Under the pieces are notes generated by a model. The model searched no databases and had not been told where the DNA came from. It saw only the letters and a program-made list of their open reading frames with translations. This document shows, piece after piece, positions 56,866 through 64,000 of a stretch of 64,000 nucleotides of DNA. Each line of letters starts with the position of its first letter. The stretch's first letter is position 1. The stretch comes from Ulva prolifera (lineage: Eukaryota; Chlorophyta; Ulvophyceae; Ulvales; Ulvaceae), in contig CM041199.1 of NCBI GenBank assembly GCA_023078555.1, positions 6,267,315-6,331,314 of the forward strand, given 5' to 3'. A program made the position numbers and the translations under genes.

Positions 56866-59800
56866 TGCTGTGACCGCCCGCGTAATGCATGTGGCATGCA
56901 AAAAGCCTGTCATGCCGAATGTACGGCCAGCACCAGTTGAGATAATTGATTGATGCGTCCTCTAGGATGGATTGCACAGCTGCGTACAATCACGATATCG
57001 TATGACGTGCATTTCAATCATGCAAGCGTATTCATCGCGTGATCCACAAATATGTGCAGAAACGTTGGTGCGGAGATGCCGTCGCAAGCAACAGCCTATC
57101 TCAGCACATATACTTCCCCGTTTGTGTTGACCGTGCCCCGTGACATGCAGGGCCCGCCAACGTCATGCTGACACGTGGCCGTGACATGCCATCATGTGAC
57201 AGCCACCATTTTCAATGGCACGTGGCAATGCCTGTTGTCAGCGGGCATGCCCTATTTGGGCTCACAGTACTCGTCGGCATGTGTATGTATGTTACGAAAG
57301 AGTTACTGTTCAGCTCAGCGGCAGAGATCTACGTGAGACTGCGCCGAGATGCTGTGCCTAGGCCCGACGCCTGGTGGAGTGCCGCGGGCGCTCAGTTTGC
57401 AGCATTCGCACGTTAGTCATGCTCATGCACTGTTAACCCTGCACATGTATCTGAGAGATATGCACGACGTGGTGCGCAGATATTACGGAAACACAGCGGA
57501 TGAACTCGATCTAAGACGGCCTAGGGCATGTACTTGATGGATCTCAAAGTTTCCGTACAGATTTCCATCGAAAATGAATGACTGCAGGTCGTCAATAATG
57601 CTGCAGCCGGCGCGCGCCGCGGTCGCCACCGAGCGCACGCCGTCCACAGCTGCAGGAACGAACATCAGTGTTTTCAAAATATGTACACAGAGAGTGCGCC
57701 CCGACACGCGTCAGTGTCACATATCGCTATAATATCACATGCCTGACTTCAAGAGCACGTACAACTCTGAGACGGGATGCACCGAGACGGTGAGGGATCG
57801 CACATGTTTGCTTCAACACAGAACTGACGTGAACGAAGAATGGGGTGCTGGAAGCATGCAGTCAGACCAGCAGATATCACAAAGGTAGCGACAAGAGCTA
57901 TCGACCCGATATATATAGCATCTGAATGCGTATGTGCGTGTTCGGACAAGTCGCAAGCGCACAGGCTGAGCGCTCGAGGTTGCCGGTTTTTCGATATGTC
58001 GCACATTAATATTAGAAGACTCGGCACATTCTTATCACGCGATTGATCACAGCAAGCACGAAAACGCCGCCATGCATGGAACGACCGTGCAAACGGCGCT
58101 CTTGTGGGCTCTTAGAACGTCATCATACACCAAGTTTGGAGTCCTCGTGCACGTAGCGCGCCCTCGATAGCCCTTGGCCACTCTGTCATCGACGTGCGCA
58201 TCGCAACACCTCCATGCATGGCAGCCGTAGTGACGGTACCCATGCATGTCTGGGCATCCCATGAGATCTCGGGTGACACGCACCTGCAATTACGTTTGCA
58301 CTCTGTGATGACCTTAAGGCCACATGGCGGGAAAACATGGCCATCTGACCTACCCTGGTCATCGAAATGCCTTGATGCCTGGACATCGTATCGACGAACA
58401 TGACCTTGCTGTGCTTGTGCAGGCAAGTCAACGGCTGGAAAGCGGCAAGTTGTACATGTAATTGAATTGTACCCGGAACATTCCGAGACAAGCTCTTGCT
58501 GAGCGAATGCGACTGGATAGACGCAGCTCACAGTCAACGATCGTAATTGTGCGGCGTGGATGCCCCGGTGCGAGCTGGCGTGGCAAGAAGAGGCGCTCAT
58601 CCGGTATCCGAACGCGAACATCGTATTCATGGCGACAAGGGTCCATGCACAGGGACATGTGCAGAACACATGTCGTAATGTTCCATTGTCTTTGCTTACA
58701 AGGGCAGAAAACCTTGAGTTGTATGCATGCGAAAATACCCATACACATATCTATATGTAAAGTGATGCTGCCGCTTTGGCTTTCCTCCTTCGAGCGTTGA
58801 TCCGTGGTGTCATGTTAACGTTGTGCTTCAGCTCGCGCACGCTGGAACGTGTTGACATGGCAGCGCGACAACCTTTTGCAGCGCTTATGGATATCTTTGC
58901 ATGATGGGCCATGTTGGGACGGACAGCGTTCAAAGCTGCGTAAGTGTGGCTACATGTGCAGAACATGACACGCGCGTATGCCTGGAGCACTGTGAATCAG
59001 TGAACAATCCTGGCGGGTCTTTGTGAAGTTGTGGATGATATTTGTGCGATTGATGATGTAATAGGTGCTTACTGCGGTGCCAACGAGCTCCTCAGCAGTG
59101 CCTTTTTTAGCATATGCTACTGGTATATCTGTGACAGCAGCTAGCACACTGGTACCAGCACCATCTGGATAGGGGATCACGCACTCCCATGCAGATTGGA
59201 ATTCTCCAAGGGTTGCAGCATTCGGTCCATGGGTACCAGTGGGCCCTCAGGATAACACATGGTCTGGAATTATGAGGTCCGCTCAGCACTGCACTCTGCA
59301 ATGGCTGCCGGAGCAAGCCTCAAGAGCACCGCATTTGCCCACAAATCTTAAGGCGATGAGTAAACCTCTGGTTCAAAGATATTGCTGACTGCGGGCCTCC
59401 CAGAACAGCAGCTGTGCATGCTTGCAAAGCACAGCCACCCGAGATTGTGCAGCTGCAGCTGCGGTCAAAGTTCGCCTACCTGATGTGCCACATGAGAACT
59501 TATTTTACATGTAACAATCTCTCTCTTTCTCTCTTGTGTTGACGTTTGGCCTGGAGATCACCTCCGGGAGCGCTGAAGGCCCCGGGGCAGGAGCAGCCAC
59601 TGCAGTGCCATGTCAACTGTTGCTTCCACCAGAGAAAACACGCATCTACACGTCCATCGGAGGGTCGTTTGTTCTCAGTGGACACGGCAGAACTATCTTG
59701 TACGGCGCAAGTCGTCACCGAGTCCACTATGCGCCTGATGCATGTTGGTCGTGCTCAAGGGGCATACAGCAACAGCAACTGCTCACAGCGCATAGCAGCC

Positions 59801-60633
59801 ATGCTGCATGACGCTGAAGAATGTTGTGTGTAGGAATACCAAGAGGAGCTGTTTGTTCCCTTTGTTGTGGAATCATCTTTCATTGCGGCCTGCATGTGGC
59901 CATTTCAAGTTGTGCTCCGTCCACTGGCTCAACCACTTTGTTGTCTCACTCCCCGTAAGTCGCCGACTGATTGTGAAGCTAAGTCTGTCAAAGTGCATCG
60001 CCGTCTATGCTGTAATTGGGCTTGTTCCGTCGCACTCACATGCACCTGCAGAACGCTTGTACACGCTGGTCACGACTGCCCAGTGAGGACAATGTACTCG
60101 AAGACTTTCTTCATGTATTCAGCAGATGGTAAGGCTAAAGCTGTCAGCGTGGACCTCAACGCAGGTATGTGTTCAAGCGTGGCAGTGCCAGGCGCCGAAG
60201 CGTTGGTCGGCAATTCGTTGTTCACGGCAACACTCGTCATGAGAATTTCCATCAACTCCACTGAAATTTACACTGATCTATTTCATAGACAGCAACGGTG
60301 CCACTTGGTCATGATCGGCGATGCGACATTCCACACACGATCGCTTGAACCGGGTCAGCCACGCGCAGCATTCTGTTGTTATGTGTGCAAGCTCACATGA
60401 TGGAACACTGTTATTACGGATTGGTGTGTTTGCCGGTGGCTGCATTGCCGAGTTCTGGCCATCTTAATATGGCGCATGGTGCCTGGTGCAGCGCTTGCAC
60501 AGGCATGGGTCACAAGCGTTCGGCAACAATTAGCACGGCATCGCAGACACCAACATATGTAATAGCCCACCAATAATATAGACGCTGTATACATACGATC
60601 CATAGAGCAGTGTTTCAAATTGTGCCACTGTGT
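56866..60633. other. 3.8-kb stretch with only isolated exon-like pieces
   Basis: One exon-like piece (57483-57649, minus) is listed separately. A frame at 60091-60400 (plus), reading MYSKTFFMYSADGKAKAVSV, is possible but has an equally open opposite strand. Nothing else is supported. Confidence 0.4.
57483..57649 (-). CDS. Possible exon, unrecognised
   Basis: After GCTGCAG on the minus strand the frame reads VDGVRSVATAARAGCSIIDD and then LQSFIFDGNLYGNFEI. The GC-rich start and plausible residues suggest a host exon. Boundaries downstream are uncertain. Confidence 0.3.
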
Positions 60634-60647
60634 CACAACGTCATATC

Positions 60648-61209
60648 CCCGTCCGCTTGACGCCACCGACCTGTGGCCTCTGACTCCAGCTGGGCCGGGT
60701 CCGATGGGTGTGCGGGGTGCCTTCGTTGGCATGTGCGGGGACTGCGGAACGGCTTGGGCGATGCAGTGTCCTAGGTGCGGTGCGGCGTGGGCCGGCGGGG
60801 CTGCGCGGCGGTGTGCCGGGCTGGCGTGGTATGCTGTGGCTTGGTGGGGTGGGGGTGGGTCTTGGGGCCAGGGCGGCCCCCGGCAATCGGGCGGCCATGA
60901 TGGGCGGCCTCAGGCAGCAGTGTGTTGGGTTTGGCCCTGTCGTACGGCGGCGGGCGTTGTGGTGCTGGAGGTTGTGATGTTGTGTGTCGGCCGTGGGGTT
61001 TGTGCGTGCGCGTGTGTGGGTTTGGGTTTGTGGGTGTGTGGGTCTGTGCGTGTGTGTGCTGGTGTGTGGGTGTGTGCTTGGCGGTCTGCGGGTCTGTGTC
61101 GCTTGCTGCGCCGGTGATGGGTGAGATGTTCGTGGGTGTCTTGGTGTTTGCTTCGTCTGCTTGCTCCTTTCGCGGTGCTGCCCGACTTGCTGCCTTTGTC
61201 CTTGTAACA
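60648..61209 (+). mobile_element. TGTAA-ended retroposon, longest copy R5
   Basis: The 562-bp body is flanked by a perfect 14-bp duplication, CACAACGTCATATC, at 60634-60647 and 61210-61223. It ends CTGCCTTTGTCCTTGTAACA. The first 330 bp match copy R3 in reverse; the middle is GTGTGGGTKTG-rich. No reverse-transcriptase-like frame is seen, so it is a SINE or a truncated LINE 3' end. Confidence 0.88.
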
Positions 61210-61909
61210 CACAACGTCATATCGCACTGTAGCTGGGCACCAATCGACTCAGAATGGCCAACGGATCATGGCTGCTCAAGTGCACGCACTACTGCATTGT
61301 TAGCATTCATCTCCTGAATCGGAGTATCGGTGATGACGTCCACAGCAATTTCACGTCCTTCCAGTCCTGTCTGACACTGCCTGTCAGCTACCAGTGCATT
61401 GGACTCGTAGTGTGGGGTGCGTTAAAACAATAAATCACAATATCAGGCCGGGGAGGCAGGTGTATGTGCAAGGCCAGGGACCCCTTGCCACCACCATCCA
61501 ACACAGAACCCCGACACAGCAGACTCCACCTCATCAGTTGCCCACCTCAGTGCAGCCATATCTGGCACCAAGCGACCCAGCACATATGCATGCTTTTGAG
61601 TGAATTCACACCAGGGCTCTACACAGAGATCGGTGTACCCGTTGAAGCGATGCCAGAACACCTGGACCAGCCCACCACCACCGAGTGTCTCGGAAGAGCT
61701 GTCAACACGACCGCAGCAAACCATCACCTTCCACACCTGAGCATGCGCTTTCTGGGGTGCCACAGGGACCCAGGCGTTGTCTGGGCTGAACAGAGAGTCT
61801 CGGAGGCCCGTGTGAGAACTGATGAGCGCCTGCATGTGAATGCTCGCCCAAGCACGACACACCAGCAGTCATCTGTGCCGTATGCACGCTGCCTCTCACA
61901 GAGCTCTGT

Positions 61910-61988
61910 AAAGTAAAGTAAATCTAAATTTACTGAGCCGTATCCTATTGGACATTGACAACTCTGAGTTAACGGGACCACATATGCC
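61910..61988. repeat. 79-bp dispersed repeat D2, copy 3
   Basis: This matches 13850-13928 at most positions (AAAGTAAAGTAAATCTA to CATATGCC). It is flanked by GCTCTGT at 61903-61909 and 61989-61995, a 7-bp direct repeat that suggests it moved as a unit. Confidence 0.8.
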
Positions 61989-62348
61989 GCTCTGTGGTCA
62001 ACTGCTGTCAAGCGTGCGGCTGGGAACAGCTACCATCAGCTCCGCACAACAACCAGCCGCACGTGTGCTGTCGAGGCGGCATCTCTGACGTGAGGAGTCC
62101 CAGGCCGAAAAAACAAGGTTCAGCAACGTGAACAGGCACGATGACCCGAGATATGACTGCACCTAGCTAGGGCACCTAGGGCACCAGTCCGCCGTGTACA
62201 GGCGCCATATTCATTCCTGCATGGTGAATTCCATGTGTTGGATTTCACACCGACAGTCTTGTATGGGCGGCCCTGAACAAGGCTACAGATTGCACATCAT
62301 CTCACACAGGCAGCTAGGTGCAGATGAGATCGAACTGCTGGCTGCAGA

Positions 62349-62350
<2 letters not shown>

Positions 62351-62381
<31 letters not shown>
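62351..62381. repeat. 31-bp C run
   Basis: An uninterrupted run of 31 C follows GCTGCAGATG. It is the longest of several C or G runs in the window. Confidence 0.95.
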
Positions 62382-62794
62382 ATGCCCCGGCCTCTGGCAC
62401 CCAGGTAGCCACCTGTGCCCGCTGGAGGGGCACGGCACGCCCTCCAGCTGATCAACAGCAACAGGACGATTAAATCAAGCAGCTTCAGTCCTGTGTCAGG
62501 ATGTGTTGCTGCAGATGTGCATACATTCAGCTCGTGCTTGGCATCGGGATGGATCGGGGAGCCGCTGAAGGTACGCCGCACTGACGTTCTGTGTGTGTAA
62601 TTTACTATATACCTGGTACTAGTATGTGTGAGACCGCAGCGCCTCATAATCAGGGCGGAGTCGACATTTCCAAGCCGGGAAGCTTATACTTAATCACTAT
62701 GTTGTATTGCTACAGACTGCCGTGTGCCGCTGCCAGCGTCGGCCTGTCGCTGCTGTTCCACGCATCACGGCACGACCCCGCCGCCCCTTCGCAG

Positions 62795-63042
62795 GTTCTC
62801 AAGAGGAGATGGATCATGCCGATGAGGCGCATGCACTGCAGAGTGTTTCCGCTGCGCGTGGAGTGTGCGACGGCGGCGGCGGCCTGGAGGACATGCCATC
62901 GTGCAGAGGTCCGTTTCGAGATCGCACCACATGCTCGCACGTCTGCACCGTCATCGCTGAAGGCAGTGAGATATACCGCAAGTTGGGAGCTATCATCTCA
63001 CGTGAGCAAGGGTTGCACTATGATTCGGGGCGCCAACTGTAG
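62795..63042 (+). CDS. Possible terminal exon, Cys-containing, unrecognised
   Basis: After CCCCTTCGCAG the frame reads SQEEMDHADEAHALQSVSAA, then GVCDGGGGLEDMPSCRGPFR with CSHVCTVIAEG, and stops at 63042. The four-cysteine spacing suggests a small disulphide-bonded module. No upstream exon was found. Confidence 0.35.
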
Positions 63043-63190
63043 TAGTCCTGAGCCCAGGCTCAGCTATCTCGTCAGACTACATCTAGAATCTAGGTCTAGA
63101 ATTGAGTGTGTGAGAGCATGTTTGCTGCAATTGGGCACTTCAGGGCACATTCGGAACGGCAATTTGCACCGCAGGACATGGGGATATTTC

Positions 63191-63893
63191 TAGGGATGGC
63201 ACAGAGCCGAGGTGGGTGTTCATCTCGTCTCGAGCCGAGGTCTAGGTGGCACGAGATCAACCGAGGTGACCTAGGAATCGTACGAGTTGACCTAGGACTC
63301 GTACGATTTGACCTCGGACTCGTACGATTTGACCTCGGACTCGTACGATTCACCTCGGATTGCACTATCTCACCTCGGATCGGGAGTGCAGGCATGTACA
63401 AATCAGCACTACGCTTGTTCAATCAACATATAGCATTGCAATGCAATACAGTAGATATACAAACCTTACAATAGTCATTCAATTGATTCCACCTCCCTCT
63501 GTGCATCCTCATGTGCAAGTGCCTCCATGTCTGCTACTAAAACCTGCTCACCACAGGCTTCCACCACAGATGCATTTCTGTACTGTGCGACAAACACCAT
63601 CCATGCCGGGCAATTGTTTAATTCAAGTGTAGGCTCGCCAGTGGTAATCAATGTGAGTAATTTAATTATAGTTTGTTCATGCCCTGGGCTTGTGCACCTG
63701 TCTCCGCAATATGTGGTCTCCAATCAGTGTCTAGTAGTGCGTCTGAGACTTAAAGCAGTGTTCGACATAACGGGACCTAGACCCCATCCGAGGTGGGCCA
63801 TTTTTTCACCTCGGCCTCGGTACGAGACTCGTACCGAGTTCATTGACCTCGGACTAGAACGAGGTCCTCGACCTCGCCTTTGTGCCATCCCTA
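63191..63893. mobile_element. 703-bp non-autonomous hAT element with internal direct repeats
   Basis: The ends are TAGGGATGGCACAGAGCCGA and the inverse of TAGGGATGGCACAAAGGCGA, an Ac-like hAT terminus, flanked by the perfect 8-bp duplication GATATTTC at 63183-63190 and 63894-63901. The left 180 bp contain about five tandem copies of a 21-bp unit (ACTCGTACGATTTGACCTCGG) and the right end inverted versions, typical of subterminal transposase-binding arrays. A minus frame at 63723-63475 (METTYCGDRCTSPGHEQTII) is open but unrecognised. Confidence 0.88.
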
Positions 63894-63971
63894 GATATTT
63901 CGCAATAAAAGGCATGCTACCCGCACACGCCATCGCCGTCTCCCCACACAGCATATCGTTCGCCTGTACAC

Positions 63972-64000
63972 TAGTGTTGGGTCGCTTTTCAGCATTTCCA
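63972..64000 (+). mobile_element. hAT-type MITE M1, copy 9 (cut by window end)
   Basis: AGTGTTGGGTCGCTTTTCAG starts a further copy that runs off the window. Confidence 0.75.

Larger units (their letters stand above)
61224..62794. other. Gap with a D2 repeat and a long C run
   Basis: A minus-strand frame at 61862-61443 is open for 139 codons (GGGGLVQVFWHRFNGYTDLC) but has no splice support. Otherwise only the repeats listed separately are seen. Confidence 0.4.

Noticed and set aside
60091-60400. Plus-strand frame MYSKTFFMYSADGKAKAVSV
   Set aside because: The minus strand is equally open, possible donors and acceptors conflict, and no partner exon was found.

Overview
This window looks like nuclear DNA of a eukaryotic alga. 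It has no bacterial operons, and its protein-coding capacity is split into short exons. Phase-consistent introns start mostly with GTGCG-type donors and end in TGCAG. Proline-hinge and EGF/GVCGG-type cysteine-rich surface proteins are encoded, and mobile DNA is dense. GTGCG/TGCAG introns and such proteins are familiar from green algae, so a chlorophyte or prasinophyte is my best guess. Haptophytes and dinoflagellates, which also use GC or GA donors, are not excluded. All gene models were spliced by hand from phase and splice signals; no homology search was possible.

Layout. Positions 1-7643 are the right end of a satellite array of 1132-bp units. Every second unit carries a 755-bp insert with inverted ends, giving a 3019-bp higher-order repeat. 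Positions 7.6-10.4 kb hold one possible exon and two short retroposon copies. Positions 10.4-18.4 kb carry a small two-membrane-span protein gene (gene A) whose last exon and downstream DNA are duplicated in tandem with a 3.79-kb offset. Positions 19.4-22.5 kb have no clear gene but contain strong palindromes.

Positions 22521-32161 are a complete-looking 9.6-kb DNA transposon. It has 165-bp terminal inverted repeats, a perfect 8-bp target duplication, an intact-looking multi-exon transposase of Kyakuja/Dileera/Zisupton (KDZ) type, and a second, convergent, intact eight-exon gene for a protein of about 1099 residues that I do not recognise. It lies 164 bp upstream of the start codon of gene B, a paralogue of gene A (32.3-36.0 kb).

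Positions 36.0-41.0 kb are mostly repeat-bearing intergenic DNA. Positions 41.0-50.0 kb (minus strand) encode one large modular surface protein: hydrophobic leader, long PPPPVA hinge, thrombospondin-like and EGF-like cysteine modules, and a C-terminal membrane span. Its introns are full of small mobile elements. Positions 50-53.9 kb hold isolated exon-like pieces. Positions 53.9-55.5 kb (minus) encode a secreted-type protein with an acidic DEG/NEG repeat and an Ala/Cys-rich domain that resembles part of the large surface protein. Positions 55.7-64 kb contain two non-autonomous hAT elements with perfect 8-bp target duplications, a retroposon copy and scattered exon-like pieces.

Two dispersed families recur. 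One is a roughly 100-bp hAT-type MITE (ends CAGTGTTGGGTCG; nine copies, at least four with 7-8 bp target duplications). The other is a 5'-truncated retroposon family whose copies end in or next to TGTAA and carry 9-17 bp target duplications (seven copies from 24 to 562 bp, one nested in another). The most novel item is the two-gene KDZ transposon and its unknown partner protein.
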